From Hydrogenothermaceae bacterium (GTDB lineage: Bacteria > Aquificota > Aquificia > Aquificales > Hydrogenothermaceae), in assembly GCA_026418535.1 (NCBI GenBank), contig JAOABC010000002.1, forward strand, positions 1-64,000: a DNA stretch of 64,000 bases. The letters are read 5' to 3'. A program made the translations under genes and the position numbers. Under the pieces are notes generated by a model, which ran no database searches, had not been told where the DNA came from, and saw only the letters and a program-made list of their open reading frames with translations. Below, one piece after another: positions 34,430 to 43,770 of the stretch (positions within the stretch are counted from its first letter, which is position 1; every line of letters starts with the position of its first letter).

Positions 34430-34457
34430 ATTATAATCTTTATTAGATTTTTTTCAA
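34430..34457 (-). promoter_or_regulatory. Promoter of the trx-lolA-ubiA-dprE operon
   Basis: On the minus strand TTGAAA (34452-34457), a 16-bp spacer and a perfect TATAAT (34430-34435); start site near 34423, ~30 bases before the thioredoxin-TPR ATG at 34393. It overlaps the last codons of the Nudix gene. Confidence 0.65.
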
Positions 34458-34856
34458 ATAATCCTGTAAGATTTTTCCATGGTCGAAAACTATCCTCTCA
34501 AAGGGAATGTCTTCAAGCTTGTATACTCTTGCTTCTTTCGCGTCATCACCGCCTTTTGGAGACCCTACAGCACTACATACAAACACTATAGATACTGTGT
34601 GAAACCTTGGGTCTCTCTCTGGATCTGAATATACACCGTGTATACTCTCTATCTTCACATTAAGACTCGTCTCTTCCCTCATCTCCCTAACCAAAGCATC
34701 CTCAACTTTCTCCCCGATATCAACGAAACCTCCAGGTAATGCCAGTCCATGAGGGTGATATTTTCTATCTACCAGAACTATACCCTTAAACTTACCATCC
34801 TCTCCAAAAAGCTTTACTATTCCATCTACTGCAACACGAGGTGTTTTTATCTCCAT
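34443..34856 (-). CDS. Nudix hydrolase
   Basis: 137 residues. Nudix box at 43-65 (GFVDIGEKVEDALVREMREE) follows the G-x5-E-x7-RE-U-x-EE pattern; the glycine that normally follows is Ser. N-terminal VAVDGIVKLF and HGLALPGGF resemble ADP-ribose or ADP-sugar pyrophosphatases; substrate not assignable. It ends inside the promoter of the thioredoxin operon and is divergent from the DUF29 gene with a 67-base gap. Confidence 0.9.
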   Translation of the reverse strand: MEIKTPRVAVDGIVKLFGEDGKFKGIVLVDRKYHPHGLALPGGFVDIGEKVEDALVREMREETSLNVKIESIHGVYSDPERDPRFHTVSIVFVCSAVGSPKGGDDAKEARVYKLEDIPFERIVFDHGKILQDYLKKI

Positions 34857-34923
34857 TCAAAACCTCGCAAAACAGGTATTTTGAGTTTATATTATAGATT
34901 AAGAAATTTTCTTCGGAGAAAAA

Positions 34924-35406
34924 ATGAGGACGATAGACAAAGAAGAGTTAAAACAGCTATACGATAGAGACTACCCTCTGTGGGTGGAGAAGAATCTTGA
35001 GCTACTCAAAGAAGGGGCATACAAACTGGTAGATTGGGAGAACCTACTGGAGAAGATAGAGGATATGGGAAGAAGCGATTTAAAGGAATGCATCAGCCAT
35101 CTTGCTGTCATTCTAGAGCATATATACAAATGGGATAACTTCAGGGAATTAGCCGGAGGAGAGACGGCAGGAAAAAGCTGGATGAGGAGTATACGGAATA
35201 GTAGAAGGGAGCTAGAGCTTCTTTTTGATTACTATGCAAGTCTAAAGAGTAAGCTCTCTCTAGAGTTAGACAAAGCATGGAAGATGGCTGTTAAAAATCT
35301 CCAGATATGGTTGGAGGATAATGGATACAACCCGGAGGACTTTAACATCCCCAACTCATTATCTCCATATACTTATCAAGATGCTGTAGGTAGAGATTTA
35401 AGATGA
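34924..35406 (+). CDS. DUF29 family protein
   Basis: 160 residues, almost all helical: LYDRDYPLWVEKNLELLKEG, then the family core WENLLEKIEDMGRSDLKECI and HIYKWDN. DUF29 proteins are common in cyanobacteria and Aquificota and have no known function. ATG at 34924 follows CGGAG by seven bases. Overlaps the NfeD-type gene by four bases. Confidence 0.85.
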   Translation: MRTIDKEELKQLYDRDYPLWVEKNLELLKEGAYKLVDWENLLEKIEDMGRSDLKECISHLAVILEHIYKWDNFRELAGGETAGKSWMRSIRNSRRELELLFDYYASLKSKLSLELDKAWKMAVKNLQIWLEDNGYNPEDFNIPNSLSPYTYQDAVGRDLR

Positions 35407-36671
35407 CCAGATGGATAGTCCTTCTCTCTGTTTTTCTTTTTATTAACCTAAAATCAGAGGCTGAGGTTGTTGTAGTAAGTTGGAACGATGCTATCACTCC
35501 AGTGTGTGGAGACTACATCAAGAGGGCTATAGATACAGCAGAGAGGAGAAACTCTAAAGCCATAGTTCTGGTTTTAGATACTCCCGGAGGGTTAGAGACA
35601 TCTATGAGGGATATTATAAAAGAGATCTCCAACACCCATCTACCCTTTATAGTCTTCGTATATCCGAAGGGTGCAAGGGCTGCATCAGCAGGGGCTATCA
35701 TTACGGTCTCAAGTGATATTGCGGCCATGTCTCCAATGTCTAATATAGGCTCTGCTTCCCCAGTTAGTATGCAAGGAAGAGATATAGATGAGACGATGAG
35801 GAAAAAGGTTGTGAACGATATGGTAGCCTTTGTGAAGAGTATAGCGAAGGAGAAGGGAAGAAACCAAGATATGATAGAGAAGATGGTAACTGAGAGTATG
35901 AACCTTCCTGCTGAGGAAGCGGTAGAGAAAGGAGTTGTAGACCTTATTGCTACAGACATAGACGATCTACTTGCGAAAGTTGATGGGAAAAAGATAAAGA
36001 AATCTGGGAAAGAGATAGAGCTAAGAACAAAAGGAGAAAGTCTATACACTGTAGAGCTGAACTTGAAAGAGAGTATACTGAAGATTCTATCTAACCCTAC
36101 GGTAGCGTATTTCCTCCTTATGATAGGTTTCTATGGAATATTCTTTGAACTTTATAATCCCGGTTCTATTATCCCAGGGACTGCAGGAGCTATCAGCCTT
36201 GCTCTAGCTCTCTACTCCCTAAACATAATATCTGTAAACTGGCTTGGGCTGATTCTTATACTCATTGGAATACTATTCTTTATAATAGAAATTATGACTC
36301 CTACGTTTGGGGGTATAGCTATAGCTGGAGTGATATCTCTACTTATAGGCTCCATAATCCTTGTGTCTCCGGACTCTCCTTATGGAGACATATCTCTGTC
36401 TGTTATAATACCTACAGTTATACTCAGTGCTACATTCTTTGTTGCAGTTGCCTACTTTGGATTGAAAGCACAGAGGGAAAAACCAAAAACAGGTGAGGAA
36501 AGTATGGTCGGAAAAGAAGCGTTAGCCCATACAGAGATAGACGAGAATGGGGGATATGTGATGTTGGATGGAGAGTTGTGGAAAGCTGTATCTGACAGTA
36601 ATATAGATAAGGGAAGTAAGGTTAGGGTTTTGGAGGCTAAAGGGTTAACTTTGAAGGTAGAGAAAGTTTGA
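35403..36671 (+). CDS. NfeD-type membrane-bound ClpP-class serine protease
   Basis: 422 residues. Signal peptide at 1-20, then a ClpP/crotonase-like protease domain with DTPGGL, the serine nucleophile in RAASAGAII and a lysine in the following helix. Four to five membrane helices (~238-350) and a C-terminal OB-fold (GKEALAHTEIDENGGYVMLD) complete the long NfeD form (STOPP family). Such proteases partner with stomatin-like proteins; no stomatin gene is nearby here. Overlaps mutL by four bases. Confidence 0.92.
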   Translation: MTRWIVLLSVFLFINLKSEAEVVVVSWNDAITPVCGDYIKRAIDTAERRNSKAIVLVLDTPGGLETSMRDIIKEISNTHLPFIVFVYPKGARAASAGAIITVSSDIAAMSPMSNIGSASPVSMQGRDIDETMRKKVVNDMVAFVKSIAKEKGRNQDMIEKMVTESMNLPAEEAVEKGVVDLIATDIDDLLAKVDGKKIKKSGKEIELRTKGESLYTVELNLKESILKILSNPTVAYFLLMIGFYGIFFELYNPGSIIPGTAGAISLALALYSLNIISVNWLGLILILIGILFFIIEIMTPTFGGIAIAGVISLLIGSIILVSPDSPYGDISLSVIIPTVILSATFFVAVAYFGLKAQREKPKTGEESMVGKEALAHTEIDENGGYVMLDGELWKAVSDSNIDKGSKVRVLEAKGLTLKVEKV

Positions 36672-38200
36672 AGATAAAACAGCTCCCAGAAGAGGTTATA
36701 AGAAAGATAGCTGCTGGGGAGATAGTAGAGAGACCTGCTAACATAATAAAGGAACTCATAGAGAACTCTATAGACGCAAATTCTACCTGTGTTGAAGTAT
36801 ATGTTCAGAAAGCAGGAAAGAGAGAGATCACAGTAATAGACAATGGAGATGGTATAGAGAGGGAAGACCTGCTAAATGCTGTCAAGAAGCACCACACAAG
36901 CAAGATAAGGTCTATTGAAGATCTGTACAGTATGATGAGCCATGGATTTAGAGGAGAAGCTTTGTACAGTATATCTTCCGCGTCGAAGCTTAGGATAATA
37001 TCTAGGACAAAAGGTAATATAATAGGTAATGAGTTGTATATGGAAGAGGGAAACTTAAAACATCTTAAGGAGGTGGGTAGTCCTGTAGGAACCAAAGTTA
37101 GTGTCTTAGACCTTTTCTACAACCTACCTGCAAGGCGGAAGTTTTTGAAGACGGACAATACAGAGAACTTCCACAACCTCCAAACATTCCTAAGTTATGC
37201 CATCTCAAATTCTACAGTTCACTTCAAATACTCCTCTGATGGTATCACTCTTTACAACCTCTATCCTACAGACTTAAAAGGAAAGATAAAACAGGTTTTT
37301 AACAGAGAGTTTACAGAAATAGACCACGAAAGCATAACTGGAAAGATAAATATGTTCTTTTCTCCCCAAAAACATAGAGTTAACTATATATTTGTAAACA
37401 AAAGGCCTGTTAAAAGTCTTCTGCTGTACAAAGCCTTGAAAGAGTTTTTTGGGGACGGTTTTTATATTCTATTTTTAGAGGTTCCTCCATACACTTACGA
37501 CATAAATATCCATCCTTCAAAACTCCATATCAAGTTCCAGAATGATAGAGCCGTTATAAACCTCATCAAATCAGCTTTGGAAAGATCTCTCTGGAAAATG
37601 TCTACTACCTCCTATATATTGTCTCAACAGAAGTCCGTATACAGCACGTCTAGTAGTTTTGAGATAGTTGGGGTTATAGAGGGAACGTTTATACTGGCTT
37701 ACTGGAATGGAGAGATATACTTTATAGACTTTCATGTTGCTTCTGAGAGGATTATGTACGAGATACTAAAAAGATGTCTGGAAAAAGAAGAAAACCACAT
37801 ATTCCAAAACCTCGTGTCTCCGTTAGAGATAGATCTATCAAAAGATGAGAGAGAAAGACTATTTTCTCTAATCCATTATCTAAACAAGGTAGGCTACAGG
37901 TTTAACGTAGGAGACAGGGTATACATAACAGCAGTTCCATTTAGGATGGAAACTAAAAAGGGAGTTCAAGCCCTCTACGAACTTTTAAATAGTAATTTTG
38001 ATGACCCAATAGAGTCTGTCATTTCTAAAGTGTCTTGTAGAATATCCCCAATGTCTGGAGACAAGATAGAGCTTGAAGAGGCAAAAACACTACTGGAAGA
38101 GTGGATAAAAACTGACAACCCTTATCTATGCCCTCACGGAAGACCGATATACTATAAGATATCGATGGATACAGTCAGACAAGCTATAGATAGAAAGTGA
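36668..38200 (+). CDS. mutL: DNA mismatch repair protein MutL
   Basis: GHKL ATPase plus C-terminal dimer/endonuclease domain. N-terminal motifs: IAAGEIVERPANIIKELIEN, DNGDGI, HTSKI, GFRGEAL. In the C-terminal half the metal-binding DQHAxxE motif of nicking MutL reads DFHVASERIMYE, and CPHGRP is present near the end, so nicking activity is probable in spite of the Q-to-F change. 510 residues, a short linker. TTG start overlapping the previous stop. No mutS in the window. Confidence 0.95.
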   Translation: MKIKQLPEEVIRKIAAGEIVERPANIIKELIENSIDANSTCVEVYVQKAGKREITVIDNGDGIEREDLLNAVKKHHTSKIRSIEDLYSMMSHGFRGEALYSISSASKLRIISRTKGNIIGNELYMEEGNLKHLKEVGSPVGTKVSVLDLFYNLPARRKFLKTDNTENFHNLQTFLSYAISNSTVHFKYSSDGITLYNLYPTDLKGKIKQVFNREFTEIDHESITGKINMFFSPQKHRVNYIFVNKRPVKSLLLYKALKEFFGDGFYILFLEVPPYTYDINIHPSKLHIKFQNDRAVINLIKSALERSLWKMSTTSYILSQQKSVYSTSSSFEIVGVIEGTFILAYWNGEIYFIDFHVASERIMYEILKRCLEKEENHIFQNLVSPLEIDLSKDERERLFSLIHYLNKVGYRFNVGDRVYITAVPFRMETKKGVQALYELLNSNFDDPIESVISKVSCRISPMSGDKIELEEAKTLLEEWIKTDNPYLCPHGRPIYYKISMDTVRQAIDRK

Positions 38201-38209
38201 GGAGATTTT

Positions 38210-40801
38210 ATGAAGGTATTGAACATAGACAAGAAAAAAGAGATTTTAGATAACTATTTCACTGAGAAGAAAAAACTCATCCAGGAGCATTACGATGGAA
38301 AAGATGCCCTAAGCATAGTAAAAGATCTATCTGATCTTACAGATAAAACCATAGTAGAGTTTGCTAATCTATCCTTTGATGATCCAGAAAGTATAACCAT
38401 CATAGTTCTTGGGGGCTATGGTAGAAGGGAGCTTTGCTTCCGTTCAGACATAGATATATCTTTAGTATACTCCTCTGACAATATAGAAAGATTAAAGACT
38501 GGTATAGAGACTTTTTACTACCTACTACTGGACTTAAAAGTTGATATAGGCTTTTCTCCAAGGAATATAAAGATGTTCCTGAACTTGTCAAGAGAAGACC
38601 TTACAGTAGCAACAGCACTACTCCAGGGGAGATTCCTGTATGGAAATGAGGATATCTACAATGAGCTGATAGGTAAGTTCAAAAAACTTATTAAAGCAAA
38701 GAGAAAGCAGTACGTAGAAGCAACTCTAAAATCAAGAAAGGTAAGATACCAGAACACCGGAAGTAGTATATACATGATGGAGCCTCACTTGAAAGAAGGA
38801 GAAGGAGGTCTAAGAGATTTTCACGAAGTTTACTGGATTGCTAAAGTTTTAGATGATGTACCAAACTATAGATACTTTGTGTCAAAGAATATAATCCTTG
38901 AAGAAGAGTATATAGAGCTTTTGAATGGTTATAGCTTCCTTTTAAGGATAAGAAATCAGATGCACCTTATATGTAACAAAAAGTGTGATGTTTTAACTTT
39001 TCCGTTGCAGGAGGAAGTTGCAAAAAAACTTGGCTTTGTTAAAGACCCTCAGGATGTTGAAAGTCTGAGGGAAAGTGTAGAGCAGATGATGAAGCAGTAC
39101 TATCAGAGTGCCAAATCTATAAACAACATAACCAAGAGAATACTGAAAAATCTTACTGAAGATTATGGTTATGAGGAGTTTATACCTATAGACGATATTT
39201 TTATAAGAACATCCTCGGAGTTAGATGTTCTGAACTATCAAAAGTTTGAGAGCAATCCAGTCAATATTCTAAAAGCCTTCGTATACTACAAAGACTATGG
39301 ATTGGACTTCTCCTCTAAGCTTGAGTTTCTGCTCCGGAAAAACCAGAGTGTCTTTAAGAGATTAGACTTCTCTCCAGAGATAAAGGCTCTTGTTCGGAGA
39401 ATATTCAGCAGTATAAAGAACCTATCAAAAACTCTAAAGAGAATGCAAGATTTCTACGTCCTTGATGATATCATACCAGAGTTTGGTTTCCAGAGATGCC
39501 ACTTCCAGTACGATCACTACCATAAGTACACCACCGATGCCCACGCAATAAAAGCTATAGAAGAGCTAGAGAAGCTCTACAAACTAGACCACCCTCATAA
39601 AAAGCAGATATACCAGATATACAAAGATATAGAAAGAAAAGACTTACTTATATGGGCTATGTTCCTACACGACATAGGAAAGGGACACAAATCTGACCAT
39701 AGCCTTTTAGGGTCTAAGATGGTATGGGACATAATGCTCCGATTTGACTATCCAAAAGCTGATGTAGAGATAGTAAGCTTTCTTGTAAGACACCACCTAG
39801 CCATGGCTCACATATCCCAAAGAAGAAACCTAAATGACCCTAAAGTTATAGAGGATTTTATCCAGACCATAAAAAACCCCCAACTTCTGAAGATGCTCAC
39901 AGTTTTAACTTGGTGTGATGCTAACGGAGTAGGTCCAAACCTTTGGAACGACTGGAAACAGACCCTACTGTTAGAACTGTACGATAAATCTACAGAAGTA
40001 TTTGAGCAAAACATCAGCCTACAGGAGCTCTTTGAGAAGAAACTGATAGAGAAGAAAGAAAAGCTAATTATATACCTAACTGAACTCTTCGGAGAGGAGA
40101 GAGTAAGCTTCCACATGAAAAGGATATCTGACTACTACATAACCTCAACACCTGTTGAAGATATAATAGAACATCTAAAGCTGGAAGAGGAGTTATTAAA
40201 CAGCAATAAAAAATTTGTATACAAATTTGAAAAGAACGTAGGAGCTGGGTACTCGCACATAGTCCTTGCGGTTAGGTACATAGAAAACCCTCTTCTTGTA
40301 ATTACATGCATCCTCGCTTATCTGAATATAAACATCCTTACAGTTTACAGCTTCAACAGAACTGATGATATAATCTTAATAGACCTACAGGTGTCTACAT
40401 CAGCATTAGAAGCTATAGATGAGTCTAAATTTTACAACTTTGTAGACACTTTGAAAGAGTACCTTCAAGGTAAGGTAGATATAGAAACACTCTCAAAGAA
40501 GAGAGTTAAAGGTTTTAAAAGCTCAACGATCCCTCCCCCTGTTTTCGTTAAGGTGGACAATGAGATGTCCGATAGTTATACAATCTTTGATATATCAGGA
40601 GAAGACAGGGTAGGACTGCTTTTTGATATAGTAAATGCCTTCTCTGAGTTTGATATATACGTCCATATAGCCAAAGTTTCTACCCAAGGAATAAGAGCCA
40701 GAGACGCTTTTTACGTCAGAACAAAGGATAAGAGAAAGATAACAGATATAAACATGTTAGAAAAGGTTAAGGAAAGACTCTTAAGAGTTATAACCTCCTA
40801 A
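38210..40801 (+). CDS. glnD: PII uridylyltransferase / uridylyl-removing enzyme
   Basis: Nitrogen sensor that adds UMP to PII proteins when glutamine is low and removes it when high. Nucleotidyltransferase GGYGRRE at 68-74 with Asp80 and Asp82, a central helical region with MEPHLKEGEGGLRDFHEVYW, HD hydrolase domain HDIGKG beginning at 487, and two C-terminal ACT domains (~700-770 and ~790-860). 863 residues, full length. Nine bases after mutL. Its end is two bases from the convergent prepilin gene, with no visible terminator. Confidence 0.95.
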   Translation: MKVLNIDKKKEILDNYFTEKKKLIQEHYDGKDALSIVKDLSDLTDKTIVEFANLSFDDPESITIIVLGGYGRRELCFRSDIDISLVYSSDNIERLKTGIETFYYLLLDLKVDIGFSPRNIKMFLNLSREDLTVATALLQGRFLYGNEDIYNELIGKFKKLIKAKRKQYVEATLKSRKVRYQNTGSSIYMMEPHLKEGEGGLRDFHEVYWIAKVLDDVPNYRYFVSKNIILEEEYIELLNGYSFLLRIRNQMHLICNKKCDVLTFPLQEEVAKKLGFVKDPQDVESLRESVEQMMKQYYQSAKSINNITKRILKNLTEDYGYEEFIPIDDIFIRTSSELDVLNYQKFESNPVNILKAFVYYKDYGLDFSSKLEFLLRKNQSVFKRLDFSPEIKALVRRIFSSIKNLSKTLKRMQDFYVLDDIIPEFGFQRCHFQYDHYHKYTTDAHAIKAIEELEKLYKLDHPHKKQIYQIYKDIERKDLLIWAMFLHDIGKGHKSDHSLLGSKMVWDIMLRFDYPKADVEIVSFLVRHHLAMAHISQRRNLNDPKVIEDFIQTIKNPQLLKMLTVLTWCDANGVGPNLWNDWKQTLLLELYDKSTEVFEQNISLQELFEKKLIEKKEKLIIYLTELFGEERVSFHMKRISDYYITSTPVEDIIEHLKLEEELLNSNKKFVYKFEKNVGAGYSHIVLAVRYIENPLLVITCILAYLNINILTVYSFNRTDDIILIDLQVSTSALEAIDESKFYNFVDTLKEYLQGKVDIETLSKKRVKGFKSSTIPPPVFVKVDNEMSDSYTIFDISGEDRVGLLFDIVNAFSEFDIYVHIAKVSTQGIRARDAFYVRTKDKRKITDINMLEKVKERLLRVITS

Positions 40802-40802
40802 T

Positions 40803-42941
40803 TCATCTATCTGATGTTGAACCATCAGCATTGAAGTCAATTAGTCCATTTCCATTGTCATCTATACATGATGCCCAGGAGTGATCCACGTAACCCATCT
40901 GCGTTCCACTACACGTACCATTGTTAGACGTGTATCCTCTAATTGTTTGCCCGGCTGCTAATCTATTACCATTTTGAGTTATCTCTGAATTATTGTTAAC
41001 TGTTCTACATGTTCCATTAGGTGTATGGAAATCTCTGGTTTGACCTGTTGTGTTCCAAACTCTGTATTCATTTCGAGCTACACATATTTTTCCTAAAGTG
41101 GTTGGACTACAGCTGTTACTACTACTTAAGTATGCGGTCATATGCAAGTTTTGGTTTAAATAAGCCGTTGTACAGGTTAGAGAGTTTACGTTGTAGAAGG
41201 TTGTACAGGTTCCAGATGTGGGACTGAATGTGACGTTTGCGGGACCTCCAGTTATAGATATAGTTACGCCAGCTTGAGTCCCTGCAGGTGTAGGTATTGG
41301 AGAGTAGTTGAAAGAGCATGTGGCACCAGTACTACCACCTCCACCACCTCCGGAAGATGCTGAAGATATGGCTACAGAGTAAACAGCAGAGACTGTTTGA
41401 GTTCCTCCACTGCAGGAGTCTGTGCAGGAACATGTGAAGTTACAGTTTCCTGCCGCCGTTGGGATCCCGAATATGGTTGCCTTGGTAGAGTTGCAGAAGA
41501 AAGTCAAGCCGTTACAGGTCGTAGCTCCAGAAGGACTGCAACTATAAGGGCTTTTACCTCCAGATATGGTGAGAGGTATGTCAAGATTAAACACACCACC
41601 CATAGCAGCATTCCAGTTACTTCTGTCAGGTAAAACCTTCAGCTGATCACAGGTTATCAAGACTGTAAGCAGCAACTCTACACTCTGTTTTGATGGAATG
41701 GGACAACTGTCATCACAAATTATTCTAAAACTAGTGCTACCAGCGTCTGTTGGAGTTCCGGATATGGTTGCTGTTTTTGTGCTGTCGTTGTAGGAAAGTG
41801 TAAGACCGTTGTAGGAGTTTCCCCCGGAGATATTACAGGTGTATGTAGCTTTGCCACCACTTAGATTTAGGTTTACACTCTGAGAGAAAACTTTACCTAC
41901 TATAGGATTAAAGGTTACCCTATCCGGATTTACTTTAAGCTGTTCTGGTAAAACAGTTAAGGAGAATGTCTTGCTTACCTTGTTTCCATCACTGTCTTCA
42001 GCTGTCACGTTTAATGTATATGTACCAGGGCAGGCCGAAGATGTTGCGCTTTTAGATATAGATAAGCTATCTTCTCTGTTACCGGATGAAGGAGATAATG
42101 TAAACTCTGAAGGCAGTCCGCTTGTGTATGTCCATTTATACTTTCCTCCAGATGCAAAAGGAATACCACCATCAGCGTACACATAGGCCATATACTGCAT
42201 ATTCTGATATACGTTTGGTAAATTGTCTGTGGTAATTCTAAGTTTAGCATTCTCACATTGGAGTTTAGACTGGAGTTGTTGAAGAGTGATGTATTTTACA
42301 ATATCATCAAACTCTTCAGGTCTGTTTGGGTCATAATAAGGAGCTGTTGCATGATTGTAACCATCCTTATTTTTGCTATATGGATAATGTATTCTTATAC
42401 CAGTTTTATTTACAGTTTCTAATATACCATCATTGTTTGTGTCTTCTTGAACCTGGACCTGTATGTTGTTGTCTATCTGAATATTCTTGTTCCACCCACC
42501 ACTTACCAACACAAAAGCAACGTTGTTTATTATATCTTTTTGAGAACAGTTTTCGTCTTTACATATTTCCATAGCAAAGTTAGTTCTTCTCCTGCCACAG
42601 ATGTTGTTTTGGGTGTTGCTTATATTACAGGTTGGAGGAGTAAGCTCCTGAGAGTAGAAAAATCTCACATACTTTAAAAAAGGATCTTGTCTCTGCTGTA
42701 TCTGAGGAGGCAGAATGTTTGCGGACCTTTCATTAGTATCCACAGGCACTTCAAGGCATAGACTTGAGGTGGACAGGCTAATTAAAGATTCATAAACAGA
42801 GTTTATAAGTTCCTCTGCTTGGGATATCTTACTCCTCTTATAGAGTATATTAAAAAGCGTAACTCCTCCACTTAAAATGACACCCATTATAACTAAAACG
42901 AGCGCCATTTCAAGAAGAGAGAAAGCTTTCTTTCTACTCAA
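40803..42941 (-). CDS. Large modular prepilin-like protein with Ig-like repeats
   Basis: 712 residues. N-terminal prepilin site: KA/FSLLEMALVLVIMGVILS with Glu+5, then a ~200-residue pilin-like region. Residues ~245-335 form an Ig-like (cadherin/He_PIG-type) domain (YTLNVTAEDSDGNKVSKTFS). Two related cysteine-bearing domains follow (FNPIVGKVFSQSVNLNLSGG versus WNAAMGGVFNLDIPLTISGG, each with CNGLT/YNGLT). After a GGGGGG hinge comes a Cys/Gly/Asn-rich C-terminal domain. This looks like a pilus-tip adhesin. Follows the smaller pilin gene (gap ~90 bases) and runs against glnD. Confidence 0.78.
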   Translation of the reverse strand: MSRKKAFSLLEMALVLVIMGVILSGGVTLFNILYKRSKISQAEELINSVYESLISLSTSSLCLEVPVDTNERSANILPPQIQQRQDPFLKYVRFFYSQELTPPTCNISNTQNNICGRRRTNFAMEICKDENCSQKDIINNVAFVLVSGGWNKNIQIDNNIQVQVQEDTNNDGILETVNKTGIRIHYPYSKNKDGYNHATAPYYDPNRPEEFDDIVKYITLQQLQSKLQCENAKLRITTDNLPNVYQNMQYMAYVYADGGIPFASGGKYKWTYTSGLPSEFTLSPSSGNREDSLSISKSATSSACPGTYTLNVTAEDSDGNKVSKTFSLTVLPEQLKVNPDRVTFNPIVGKVFSQSVNLNLSGGKATYTCNISGGNSYNGLTLSYNDSTKTATISGTPTDAGSTSFRIICDDSCPIPSKQSVELLLTVLITCDQLKVLPDRSNWNAAMGGVFNLDIPLTISGGKSPYSCSPSGATTCNGLTFFCNSTKATIFGIPTAAGNCNFTCSCTDSCSGGTQTVSAVYSVAISSASSGGGGGGSTGATCSFNYSPIPTPAGTQAGVTISITGGPANVTFSPTSGTCTTFYNVNSLTCTTAYLNQNLHMTAYLSSSNSCSPTTLGKICVARNEYRVWNTTGQTRDFHTPNGTCRTVNNNSEITQNGNRLAAGQTIRGYTSNNGTCSGTQMGYVDHSWASCIDDNGNGLIDFNADGSTSDR

Positions 42942-43032
42942 ATCAACACCTCCCTCCTTCAGGATAAAAAATTACAAATTACACAGAGAAGGGCTTTTAG
43001 ACCACCTCTCTGTGATAGGTTTAGGTTCGGTT

Positions 43033-43698
43033 CTAGTTAGGTCTTCTGTCGAAGAGGTATATTATATCCACCAATGTTTGCTCTGTTGTACAAGCTGTCC
43101 AAGCGTCTGCTCCCACTGTTGTTAACCTGTTCACTGGAGCTATCTCTCTAACACTTCCTGTTCCTGCGTCTAAAGAGCCGTCTATGGCCATATCAACCAC
43201 CTTTGCCGCGAAACAAGGAACTTGCCTTGCTACTATTACGTTATAGTTAACAGCTCCTGCTCCTGCTCCTACTGCAGGACCTGCTGCGTATAATGCTCCG
43301 GAAAAACTATGCTTTGCTACATCCCTTGCATTTGAAAAAGAAACTAACTGAGCTTGTAGTAATTCTTGCCATTGAGGATTGGCTGTTGTGTTTGCAGTTG
43401 GGCTTGCAGGGGTATAGCAAAATGCACCTGACGTTGCAGTAAACGAGCCAGGCACTGCATTTAACGTTATATAGTCAACATCTCCATCACCATCGCAATC
43501 CCCAGGAAATCTTCCGTACCTGTCATAGAATGTGTAGTGGAGAGTAGCTAAGCCCTTAATGTCGTTTAGGAGCCTTTTGGCTTTTGCGTTGTTTATTAGC
43601 TCCTGACCCTTCAAGATAGCACCTAAGATGATACCGATGATAACCAGCACTATGGCTAGTTCCAAAAGTGTGAAACCCCTTTCATGTTGCTTCATCAT
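43033..43698 (-). CDS. Type IV pilin-like protein
   Basis: 221 residues with prepilin site RG/FTLLELAIVLVIIGIILGAI (Glu+5) and a head starting QELINNAKAKRLLNDIKGL, close to the MSHA/PilE-like group that carries YxFYDRYGRFPGD. Contains an Asp-rich DGDGDVDY that could bind calcium. Four cysteines. GGAGG six bases before ATGATG and a strong minus-strand promoter. Divergent from the assembly operon, so probably the pilin for that machine. Confidence 0.87.
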   Translation of the reverse strand: MMKQHERGFTLLELAIVLVIIGIILGAILKGQELINNAKAKRLLNDIKGLATLHYTFYDRYGRFPGDCDGDGDVDYITLNAVPGSFTATSGAFCYTPASPTANTTANPQWQELLQAQLVSFSNARDVAKHSFSGALYAAGPAVGAGAGAVNYNVIVARQVPCFAAKVVDMAIDGSLDAGTGSVREIAPVNRLTTVGADAWTACTTEQTLVDIIYLFDRRPN

Positions 43699-43731
43699 GA
43701 CAAACCTCCTAACGAAGTTATTTTATAGTAA

Positions 43732-43760
43732 AATATAGAGTAAGTTTTTAGAAAAGTCAA
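43732..43760 (-). promoter_or_regulatory. Strong promoter for the leftward pilin gene
   Basis: On the minus strand TTGACT (43755-43760), 17-bp spacer, TATATT (43732-43737); start site near 43725, ~27 bases before the pilin ATG. The -35 box lies only ten bases before the start of the rightward assembly operon, so RNA polymerase bound here could interfere with that operon. No equally good promoter for the rightward genes was found in the 72-base gap. Confidence 0.7.
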
Positions 43761-43770
43761 GAGGGTTTGT

